64,000 nucleotides of DNA, from NCBI GenBank assembly GCA_017591395.1, contig WEDG01005640.1, positions 62,001 to 126,000 on the forward strand, in the 5' to 3' direction. This document shows positions 47,691 to 57,177 of the stretch, piece after piece. The translations under genes were made by a program, and so were the position numbers. Source of the stretch: Schistocephalus solidus (lineage: Eukaryota; Platyhelminthes; Cestoda; Diphyllobothriidea; Diphyllobothriidae). Numbering within the stretch: the first letter of the stretch is position 1; each line of letters opens with the position of its first letter. The notes below the pieces were generated by a model. That model saw only the letters and a program-made list of their open reading frames with translations. It was not told where the DNA came from and searched no databases.

Positions 47691-48654
47691 GTAAACGAGT
47701 CATGAAGACAAACAATATAGCTGCATTTCGTTCAAGCAATTTGCACAAGAAGACATTTAAACAACAATGAAATCTTTGTTCCTGTTTAACAGTCTACAGA
47801 AGCAAACTAATAGTGCCACCCACGTGAAAACTTTAACGCATAGGGACTTCTATACAAAACAGGTACAAGCATGTGATTTAGCATTCATCCTTCCTCCGAG
47901 ATAAGACTTGGTTCAAACGCGCCGGAAAGGACTGAAAGCACATCATACTGCATCAGTAGTTATTCTGTTCCAGATAATTTGGACAGTTGATTGTAAATAT
48001 AACAAGCCAATGTCAGTATGCTGCCTTCCATGATGTGGCTGTGACTTCGATAGGCCGATGGTTTATGAATCTCTGTGCATACTGCATGCCCTTGATCGCC
48101 TTTCAGTTTACTGTGAATTGAATTTTTTCTACGTTGCCGATTCCTGAGTCCGTAACTCTGAGTTAAATACGGTGCGGAAACTGCGGGAAAATTCATCCAG
48201 CGTATTTTTTCAAGGTTTATTTACTGTGGATGGTACGATTTCTCTATTTTTTTTACCAATAACCTAGCTTCCTCAAGACATAGTGAAGGACTGTCCCTAA
48301 AACGATCACTCGTTCTTCACACTTAATTCCGAAATAGAACATATTTGTTTGTAGCGCAGGGGGAGGGGGGAGAGAAGACAAAAAACGTGCATAGGTTTAT
48401 GCGTAACTTTTTCGACCTTATTGTGCCTTCATTCAGCCAATCAACCCTGAATATAATCTGCGACTAGGAGCACAAACATGTGCTTGTACAGGACACAAAT
48501 GATCCACAGGCGAGGTCTACCAAATGAGTCATAAGTATTGCATCGAAACGATGTTCATCAATGCCTCGTCATGGGTTAGGCCCTGTCAATGATACAGTAC
48601 TGTATCGATCTACCGAAATTCTCTGTCATCCTCCGCTCTTATTTTCAAACTTAG
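47691..48654. other. Non-coding stretch
   Basis: Nothing recognised. Confidence 0.4.
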
Positions 48655-48850
48655 CCATAGTTTGGCCTGGTAGCTGGTGGCTTGTACGTGACCCTTGCCA
48701 CCCATTCGGAGATTGGTCGTTTCTGGAAGCCAATAGCTCGATATGCATCCATTCCTGATTTAATAAATACCTGATCTGACAGCTGGCGAGGCACTGATGA
48801 ACTTCATTTCGATTATGTGTTTCTGGCCCACCTGCACCATAAATAAGCAC
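48655..48850. repeat. Dispersed repeat, second copy
   Basis: Homologous to 38465-38660. A weaker third copy may lie near 48990-49090. Confidence 0.5.
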
Positions 48851-51296
48851 ATGTTTGTCTGCTCCCAGTTGAGGGTCAGATTTATGATTAGCTGAATGAA
48901 GACAGACGGAGTCCGAAACAGTTCGGCCTCAATCTACTCACGTTCTGTGGCATATTCCCATCTGTTAGCATAACTTAACCAACTTTGGTCTGGTAGTTGT
49001 TTGACTGTTCGGGATCTTTGAAACCGATACGGTGCTTGTTGGCTTTGGAAAGTTAGTAGATCAGTGTATGCTCAGTCCTGATTGAATATCCATTTATACT
49101 TTATAGTTAAAGGCCCCTTCGTGAATGTTTTCGGATCAATGTTTGGGAGTCATTAACTTCACAGGATACCGAAAAAAGGGTATAAGTTCAGTGGGCCGGC
49201 GAAATAACCAAGTTTTATCTGGGACAGAGTTGCGTAGCTGAAGTAACGCAATTTCTCAGAATGTCACAAAATAAAACTTCATACCTCTTCTAATGTATCC
49301 TGATATTCCGTTTGTCAAACGCCATTTTTTCTTTCCTTCATTTGCATAACAAGTTTTCACTCCTTTGCTCATTCCATTTTCAGAAGCATCCTGAAAATAT
49401 ACCTTAATAGATAGTTTAAAAATTCAATTTTAGGTCAGCTTAAATTACACTCACTATTTGTTTAAAAACATTTCGCATAAATTTCCTTTGGACTTCCCCT
49501 GTAGAATTTCATTCGTATACCATAAAGATGGCAACTGAAAGTAGAACATTATCAGCAGTTCAGGACCAGTTCAAAGTGTTCAAAGTGCACACATTCACTT
49601 TCCTTTTACTGGGTACGCGGATAACTTTAAGTCGTGCTTTTTGGTGGGAGCAGGGTGATAAAAAGATAAGCTAGCTCAAGGTACCGTGAAGGATTTTACA
49701 CTTAGTAATTAAAATACTATTCCTTTTTGAACAACGTTTACTATATGAAAATATGCTTCATTAGTGTAAACAACCTTCGTTCAGTGGCACTTGAAAGCAA
49801 CTACTTAATCCTTTTAGAATTCCTGGATTTTGAAGATCAATGCAGTACTTAAAACGATGATTCTCCGAGTATGCTGTTTTGAAGAGATTAAGTAAAAATA
49901 TGGGAAAATTCTCTTCCACTGGTTAAAACGTCTAATGAATGTGGTGGATGCTGTAGCACTTTCTTGCTCATTTTCATCTATTTATCTATAACAGTTTATA
50001 AGGCATGACTTCGAGCAATGCCACGTGACAAATAGTTTGATAGCGATGTATAAAACATAACCGTTTATGGGTTATCTTGTGCATACGTTCAGTGTGTACG
50101 CACTAGGATTCCGCTGTAATTGTTTACCCCATAACTAAGATTCCTATCTACTACTGATATAATCTTAAGAGCCTTAATTGGGTAAAGCGATCGTTTCTGC
50201 TTATAAGCCGGTGCGTTATCAGATTCGAGTCATTCTTACGGTCATTTTCGTCTGTCATATAAGATGCCTATTTCGTCACAGGCTATGGTTCCCTAATAAT
50301 GACCGCTCCCTTCTCTTCCGACCAATCAGTCATGAGGACACTCGCATGTCCCGTAATACCTATTCAACATCTCCTGTGGCCCTATTTTTAAGCATTGTTA
50401 TACCATCCAGTTTCACAATTTATCTTTTGATCGTGTGCAAGGAAAAGCGTTAGCCGAAACTGATTTCGACCTTCCATGTTGCTCCTTTTCAAGATTTAAA
50501 TTTCCAGACAGGAACATGTGCATAGTCAGTGAATCGTTCTCTCCTCCGCAGTCTTTGTTCTCGTAAAGGTGCCTATTTTAACTACTTAATCTAAAACGCT
50601 GAAGACTGAATTGTCTTTGCCAGTCGCACACAGCATACGGTTAAATTTGGTGCACGCAAGGAAGCCTTGATTTTGCAAAATTCCGCTTTTTGTGCCAACT
50701 GGCTTTCGAACTGACTATTTTTGAGCCCATTTAATGTGAATATAGCATATTCTAAGATATAATTAATTACCCTAGGTGCCTTCGATTTTGTTTTTCATGT
50801 TAAAATGCTGTCAACTGTAAGGCAGAACGGTCAAAAGCATTTGGGATGAAACAACCGGGAGCCTTACGTCAACTTAAAGAACAAGCAGTAACCCTTAAAC
50901 AAGAGACAGACTTCGAAATTCAGCTCAAAAGTGCTGTGTTTTACAAGAGATTATATAATAAAACGCTACAGGGCGTTGCGTTTCACCGTCGACTAAGTTT
51001 AAACACAAACTAGGCTCAGATAATAGTGCAGAAGCGTAATGCATCAATATACTTTCCCTATCGACTAGTCTTAAGTGTTGGTACTCAGTAATTCCAGACT
51101 CTTTACTTCTATGTGACTGCTTTTCTTACCACAATTTTATCCACAGCCCTTTTGAAAAAGCCCAAGTGGTAACGAGGTTAATGTGGCTTGCCAAATATTT
51201 AATTAATCTCGATGTTCTCTTATAAGGAAGTATCATGCATCCTCGGTAGTTCAAGTGACCTTACTGCAACCGCATTGCAGCCTTATTAAAAAACAC
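48851..51296. other. AT-rich non-coding stretch
   Basis: Nothing recognised. Confidence 0.4.
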
Positions 51297-51520
51297 ACAC
51301 ACACACACACGACAGTTCGACCGTCGTAGTCCGACGATGTCCACCGTATGCTCCATGGGAAAGTGGAGCAGGGCCGGTGACTTGCGCGTGATTTAGTTTA
51401 AAGTGATAGTAGACTTGCGCTGCATCTACCACACTCTCTCCTCCTCCCCCACCTGAGCCCGGTGTCAAGACAGAGTCAGGAAGACCGGAGGCGGGAGAGG
51501 ACGCAGGTGGCTGGCACGGC
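51297..51520 (-). mobile_element. Zinc-finger LINE 3' end fragment
   Basis: Matches 41576-41800 ('gacagttcgaccgtcg', 'ccaccgtatgctcca', 'gcatctaccacactctctcc'). A (CA)n run lies exactly at the element's 3' end, so (TG)n is probably its tail. Confidence 0.8.
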
Positions 51521-51644
51521 TGGGTCCCCTAAGTCCTAGCCACCCCTAGGCGTGCCACCACACCTCCATGTTCGGCATTTGTTAGCGGAGCGCAACCCGA
51601 ATAACGCATGCCGTGCCCTGATGTGGCCAAGCTTCGAGGAATTC

Positions 51645-51702
51645 GCGTGCTTGGCACTCCGGCTCGGCACTCCGGCTCGGCACTCCGGCTCGGCACTCCG
51701 GC
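51645..51702. repeat. 13-bp tandem repeat
   Basis: About four copies of 'ggcactccggctc'. Confidence 0.9.
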
Positions 51703-51989
51703 ACAACCAGTATCAACCGCCACGTCGATCTGGATGCACATTAGGAAGGTCTGCGTGCACGGTCCACTGACTTGCGCCCACCTTAAAATCAACATCTGCT
51801 TATCTGTGCCCAGCCAAGTGTAACCTCGCTGGCTCTGCAGCTCCCGCCACTTGACTTGCTATCATAACTCTTGCACCCCTCCCCTTACATGCGACAGCTA
51901 TCGTAACACGATTCACGGCCCCCCAAACCCCCCATGGCGTCAGTCTGTCGATGTAACCTCTCTGCCCCTAAACCCTCCAGCGTGACAAT

Positions 51990-52110
51990 CCCAACTCTTA
52001 CTTCTCATTTCGTCTGACGACGGGTTGGTGTAACCAGCTTGAAAATTCACGAGTAAACCTCGATTTTCCGACGAGCCTTCTTTCTTCATTTATCATCTCG
52101 GAATGCATAC
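51990..52110 (+). mobile_element. PLE-like 3' end fragment
   Basis: 'tctgacgacgggttgg', 'gtaaccagc' and 'gaaaattcac' parallel the 3' UTR of the 18-kb PLE ('tctgacgacgacctgg', 'gtaccagc', 'gaaaatttac'). No coding sequence adjoins. Confidence 0.45.
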
Positions 52111-52382
52111 TACCTCAACTATTCATATATATATATATATATATATATATCGGGTAAATAATTTCTGAAATTATTAAGTGCAGGACATGGAGTCAGGTGC
52201 TTCGGACATGACTTTTTAGGGTCAGACCCGAAATTTCAATGAACATTTGGGTCGAAGACAATCAACCACTGTGGAATAACCACGTAATGCCCATTCTACA
52301 AACAAGTAGTACTACAAGTAGTATGAATCTTATATGGCAAAAGACGTTATACCGTACTTCCGACATAGATACTAGCTAAAAG

Positions 52383-52449
52383 CCCAGACACGTGTTTCGC
52401 CGATGTTTCTGCTGCTGTGTGACAGCAACGGGGTTCGTCCTCAGTAGTC
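52383..52449 (-). ncRNA. Degenerate hammerhead in left arm
   Basis: Mirror copy of the previous motif. CUGAGGA, GAAA and GUC remain, but two bases are lost at the base of stem II and stem I is weaker. Confidence 0.5.
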
Positions 52450-52746
52450 CCCAGCGTCTCTATGCGGTTTCTGGTATATGGACTCCAGAGAATAACGGGT
52501 ATCTTTGAGTATTAAGTGGGCATGGGTCAGGTGCTTTCGGACATGACTTTTAGGGTCAGACCCGAAATTTCAATGAACATTTGGGTCGAAGACAATCAAC
52601 CACTGTGGAATAACCACGGGTCTGACCCTAAAAAGTCATGTCCGAAGCACCTGTCTCCATGTCCTGCACTTAATAATTTCAGAAATTATTTACCCGATTA
52701 TTCTCTGGAGTCCATATACCAGAAACCGCATAGAGAACGCTGGGGA

Positions 52747-52817
52747 CCCACTGAGGAGCCGAACTCCCTCGTTGCTGTGTCACAGCAGCAGAAACATCGG
52801 CGAAACACGTGTCTGGG
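52747..52817 (+). ncRNA. Hammerhead ribozyme motif (PLE type, GUC site)
   Basis: Stem I is CCCA (52747-52750) with UGGG (52814-52817). The core CUGAGGA is 52751-52757. Stem II is GCCGA with UCGGC, including the preferred G-C closing pair, topped by an inner GCUGUG / CACAGC hairpin. GAAA is 52802-52805, stem III is the palindrome ACACGUGU, and the cleavage triplet is GUC ending at 52813. PLEs are known to carry such ribozymes. Confidence 0.8.
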
Positions 52818-52860
52818 CTTTTAGCTAGTATCTATGTCGGAAGTACGGTATAACGTCTTT

Positions 52861-52899
<39 letters not shown>

Positions 52900-52904
52900 C
52901 CATA

Positions 52905-53471
52905 TATAATGCTGAAATTCTGGATCGGGGAAGTGACAGCGTGGTAAGGGAAACAATTGAGGCCTGGCACACGGGAACAACCTCCATCAATCGTTGTGTG
53001 ACGCTTCCTACGGCCTATCAAGCCCTCCGGGCGCAGCTCAGTGATCAAAAGAGCCAACGTGAAAATGGGCCTAACGTGCATCCGAACATCGGTGAGTCCA
53101 TTGGGGGCACACACGCAATCGCAACACAACCCAGACCTGACGAAGGAACAGTTATCGTCTCGGCAAGCTCAACCACTTATCCGACAGGTGCGAATACACA
53201 CGAAGGTGCTATCGCAACCAAGAGTTACAGCCTGGTACGGCAGCTTCGGTCGATGGGGGTACTGACGACTACTGCCAACGGGCGAACGCCGGCCCCCGAC
53301 CAGATAGAGAACAAGCCATCACCCGCCCTTCCCCCGTCCACCACGGACCCGGTGTACAGGCAAAGGATGATCCTCAAGTGTGTAACACCGCCCTTCTCAC
53401 CAAGCAGCATGATGACTGAGGATCTCCACCCCCAACCCGGCCCCTCCTCCACACCAATTAACAAACCTTAG
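52905..53471 (+). CDS. PLE protein C-terminus (GIY-YIG end plus tail)
   Basis: An open frame through 'AEILDRGSDSVVRETIEAWH' and 'TGTTSINRCVTLPTAYQALR' matches the end of PLE GIY-YIG domains (compare 'INRHIELDHVYGY' at 18 kb). About 120 further residues are polar and Pro/Thr-rich ('QPGPSSTPINKP' at the end). No stop or frameshift in 188 codons, unlike the other PLE pieces here, suggesting a younger copy. It starts abruptly after (TA)n, so it is a truncated fragment without RT. The 3' UTR runs to about 53613. Confidence 0.7.
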   Translation, partial: YNAEILDRGSDSVVRETIEAWHTGTTSINRCVTLPTAYQALRAQLSDQKSQRENGPNVHPNIGESIGGTHAIATQPRPDEGTVIVSASSTTYPTGANTHEGAIATKSYSLVRQLRSMGVLTTTANGRTPAPDQIENKPSPALPPSTTDPVYRQRMILKCVTPPFSPSSMMTEDLHPQPGPSSTPINKP

Positions 53472-53611
53472 TAATCCCTTATTACCCGTAATGTTAACAC
53501 CTATAAATACTGTGAGGCGTGGTACAATACATACCTCCGACAATGAAATCTTGTTTGATTTTGAAACGTCAGGACAATATAACGATGGTGTCCGTGATCG
53601 CCTCTTCTTCT

Positions 53612-53613
<2 letters not shown>

Positions 53614-53667
<54 letters not shown>
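53614..53667. repeat. (TA)n microsatellite
   Basis: About 27 TA units between the PLE 3' UTR and a SINE. Confidence 0.97.
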
Positions 53668-53668
<1 letters not shown>

Positions 53669-53948
53669 TAGTGTGTTGCTCACCGATCTGCTTAAGGAAC
53701 ATGTATGTTCCATTGCGCCATGGAGCTCAGACTAGAGCCCTCGCAGGCTGTCGCATAGCGACGTGTAGCATATGATGAAATGGAACCGACAGAGACAAGG
53801 AAGACCGGAATGGCCGTTTCTGGCTTATTAGCCGTCATCAGCCAGTCATACCCAATCCCAAGTGTGGCACATCTGGGATTCGAACCCGCGACCTTTGGTA
53901 TTTGAGTCGAACGCTCTACCATTGAGCCACGGGCTCGTTAGTTTTGTC
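53668..53948 (-). mobile_element. tRNA-hammerhead SINE, head-body-module2-(TA)n order
   Basis: Most complete unit. Minus strand: head with 'tggctcaatggtagagcg' and 'gggttcgaatccc', body, 'ctctgtcggttcca', module 2, (TA)n. Confidence 0.9.
53803..53847 (-). ncRNA. Hammerhead-like motif in SINE
   Basis: Full core, stem I GACUGG/CCGGUC, stem II GGCU/AGCC. Stem III has one change (ACGGCCAU). Confidence 0.65.
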
Positions 53949-54090
53949 AAATCCCAGGTGTGCCACACTTGGGATTGGGTATGACTGGCTGATGACGGCT
54001 AATAAGCCAGAAATTGCCATTCCGGTCTTCCTTGTCTCTGTCGGTTCCATTTCATCATATGCTACACGTCGCTATGCGACCGCCTGCGTC
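53949..54090 (+). mobile_element. tRNA-hammerhead SINE, inverted partner
   Basis: Begins inside the B box ('aaatcccaggtgtgcc'), then body and module 2. Head-to-head with the preceding unit, forming a fold-back. Confidence 0.88.
53983..54027 (+). ncRNA. Hammerhead-like motif in SINE
   Basis: Complete core, 6-bp stem I, 4-bp stem II. Stem III reads AUUGCCAU. Confidence 0.65.
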
Positions 54091-55785
54091 ATTCCTAGCT
54101 TGGTTTTGAGTACACAAAGAAACTGGAGTCCCCAGAATTGGCGGAGAGTGTCATAAAGGAAGGAACCATGCGATGCTTTGGCCTTATTTGCTCTGGTTCC
54201 TTCATCCATATTTCTGACCAACCCTCGGGATCCTACATCGCTGAAAAAATGTTATTACCCCCCACACCACTAGGATAACATAAAACTCCACCACCACTAG
54301 AGCTTTGACAAGGTAGTCAGTTTTTGTAGGTATTTAAATTCAGAATAGTTGGCCCATTTTGGTGGCGTTAAGGTTTGTGAGGCGGAAAGTCCATGATTAC
54401 ATCTCAGATCTTGAAATAGCAACATTGAATGTAGATAAATCTTTCACTGATTGCTGTCGTGCCAAATGGAATTGTTACAAATATACAATAACTGGCGTTA
54501 ATAATTCAACTGTATAGTCTGTTTATGTCAAACAGACATGGGCAACCAGTAAATTAAAGTTATCGGAACCGATCTTCCTTGTTTTCTTCAAACTCACAGG
54601 CGTGCTTAGGCTGATAGATTAGGCTTAAACGATTGCAGCATTACCCCGAATGAAATTCATGGTCTTTTTTGCTCACGAGGAATATTTTGGGTTCTGAGGT
54701 GTACGTCATATACTATGCCCAGTGATCGGTCACCTTGCCAATCAACATGACCAATTAAGGACAAAACGAACATGCTTAGAACAAAGTACCGATTAGGGTT
54801 TGCGTGTTCTGTTTCAATTATTACTTTCAGAGGTCACAGAGTGTCAGGCGTAATTGCAAATTACACGCTTGCGTGACCATCTCACAACCACTGTGGAAGG
54901 TTTTGGCCTGTTTGAAACTCCTCACTGGTATGTCTACTGGACAGGATAAGAAACACAGTGAGCGTCCAACTGAGTACGCAGTTGTTTGCAAGCACGATTT
55001 GAGTAAGTGTGCAGACGGGAAGGGAACAAGTTGGATTCCGTATGAACGGAGGATAAATTAACACATGGAAAATTAGCTTGTGTACGTGCATTGGGCAGTT
55101 ATGGCTGTGGAACTTTCTATCATTTAAAAAAAGGCCCACCAAAATACACATATGAGAAAATCAATGTTTTATGGCCATATCTTAAGTAAACTTCAAAATC
55201 TGGAGCCCAGGCAGGACCTTCTTTTACGCGAAAGGAAGAAGTTGAGGAACTGCAGATTCTTCTGCGACATCAGAGGCAATAAAGGATCCTCTAAGGGCTC
55301 TGTCATCATACCGGCTTGGTTATATTCCGGCAACTCTTCAGTGCTCATTGAAACATATTATTTACCAATCCTCAACAATTGTGCAATCGTCCCATGAAGC
55401 TTGTCACCTTTGTAAGACATTTTTAACGTACAACTGGCATTATGCTATCCCATGCGCTCTTCTGTGTTTCAGAAAGAAGGACAGCCGTGTTCTAACATTC
55501 CATCCTAGGAGAGCCGCATCAAATTTTTTACTGATTCCTTTTCGCTCTGCTCACTTTGCTTCAAATGAAAAAAAAATAACAGCACATCCTCCGATTTTAA
55601 AAAAAACTTGTAGCAGGCTGTTACATATCAACCAGTCTGCGTTACTTTCGCGGATATCGTTGACGAAGTGTAACGGGGTCCACTAACAAGGACACTAAGT
55701 CAATGAAAATAATTTTTGAAGTATATTTTTCCCTGCGATCGTCCGCGAGGTAGAAATTCAGCGATCAGCCCAATTGACAGAAAAA
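54091..55785. other. Non-coding stretch
   Basis: The plus ORFs 54804-55061 and 55348-55686 have no family resemblance. Confidence 0.35.
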
Positions 55786-55940
55786 AGGTACTGACATAGG
55801 GAAAGGAGCCTGTAATGGCAATTTCTTGTGCATTAGCCGGCATCAGCCAGTCATACCCTACCCTACCAGGAGGCTCGAACATGCGATCTCTCGATTAGAA
55901 GTCTAACGCTCCAACCCACTGCACTACGAGTTTTGTCGGT
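55786..55940 (-). mobile_element. SINE with tRNA-Arg(TCT)-like head
   Basis: On the minus strand the head reads 'tagtgcagtgggttggagcg' then 'agacttctaat' (TCT at the anticodon position) and 'tgttcgagcc' (B box). The body is diverged (CTGATGCCGG). Confidence 0.7.
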
Positions 55941-56300
55941 TTCTCGGTCAAAACCGGCTACGATACTACTACTACTACGCTAGTAGTACTACTACTACTA
56001 CTACGATACGACTACTACTACGATACTACTACAATGATTGACACTGCCTTTATCTCTTGATTAGAAGTCTAACGCTCCAACTCACTGCACTACGAGTTCG
56101 TTGTTTTGTCGGTTTCTCGGTCAAAACCAGCTACGATACTACTACTACTACGCTAGTAGTACTACTACTACTACGATACTGCTACAATGATTGACACTGC
56201 CTTTATCTCTTGATTAGAAGTCTAACGCTCCAACCCACTGCACTACGAGTTCGTTGATTTGTCGGTTTCTCGGTCAAAACCGGCTACGATACTACTACTA
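55889..56300. repeat. Tandem repeat of about 160 bp with (TAC)n palindromes
   Basis: 'ctcttgattagaagtctaac' recurs near 56055 and 56208, with 'gtcggtttctcggtcaaaac' and TAC/GTA runs around 'cgctagtag' between. The unit combines the SINE head half with a self-complementary (TAC)n block. Confidence 0.85.
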
Positions 56301-56469
56301 GCCACTGTGTGTCGGGGCTCGAGCGTGAGTCCCGTAACCGATTGGTGAGCGCCCATCCACCAATAGTAGACCAATTTAATGCATCCTTTACGCTCTGTCC
56401 ATAAAATTCCCAAGATGCTTTCGTATAAATTTTCAAATTTCATTCGTAAATACTTATCACTGGCAAATT

Positions 56470-56710
56470 AACATTACCGACGAAGACAAGAGATATTGAA
56501 GCAGCTATCTTTGGCCTATTACCCGTCTAAACCTGGCAGTACTCAATGTCAGGCTTTACAAGCCCTGAGACTGGAACTCGCTATCTGTGATTCGATCTAT
56601 ACTATTAGCTGTTGTGCTGCTGCTGGCGGGGCTCAAAGGCACAACGAAATGAGCATGTTCCATAGCACGATCGGGGACCGCCCTTCTCCTTACCAGACAC
56701 TTGTACTTTA
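56470..56710 (-). mobile_element. SINE copy, strongly diverged
   Basis: 'accgacgaagacaagaga', 'ctttggcctattacccgtc' and later module-2-like 'gcggggctcaaaggcacaac' can be matched to the family. Confidence 0.45.
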
Positions 56711-57177
56711 AGTGCAACAACTGAGGTGATATTGACATGAGTACGCACTTATAAATATGGCTCAAGTTGTGTACTTAATGAGATGTTTACTGAGTTGGCT
56801 CCGCTGACAAGCAAGCACAATGTTCTCCATTACGTGGTCACCAGACTCTGCCAAGCTTACCGGCATCAGGTTTTTCGCTAAAACGCTAACCTCCTTTTTA
56901 TAATGATACGTAATCTGGGCTAGTTTTCAATCTGATGAATAAGTTCGCTACGGCTTGACCAGTTTGTAGAAAGTTTCTGGGCCCTCTTGCAGGCAAATAT
57001 GCTCTTCTTCCTACAATCTACCAAGTTCGTGTAAATTTTTCTTCCCATCTAAGCAATTACCAGTGGTTAGAGTTCTAAGAGAATAACGGACTGGAGGACC
57101 GAATTAAGGTTGTTACAGTGAACGCGGACTAAGCAAACCCACAGATGCGTTGGTTATTTTCCAATTCTTAATTGTTG
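56711..57177. other. Non-coding stretch
   Basis: Nothing recognised. Confidence 0.4.

Larger units (their letters stand above)
52151..52863. repeat. PLE-associated inverted and direct repeats
   Basis: Arms 52335-52563 and 52619-52863 are reverse complements around a 55-bp centre. The block 52200-52290 is repeated directly at 52529-52619. Both ends abut (TA)n (52124-52150 and 52864-52898). This resembles the inverted flanks of the PLE at 18-19 kb. Confidence 0.88.

Noticed and set aside
55889..56300. CRISPR-like array
   Set aside because: Repeats are SINE pieces with (TAC)n between, in eukaryotic DNA, without unique equal-length spacers.
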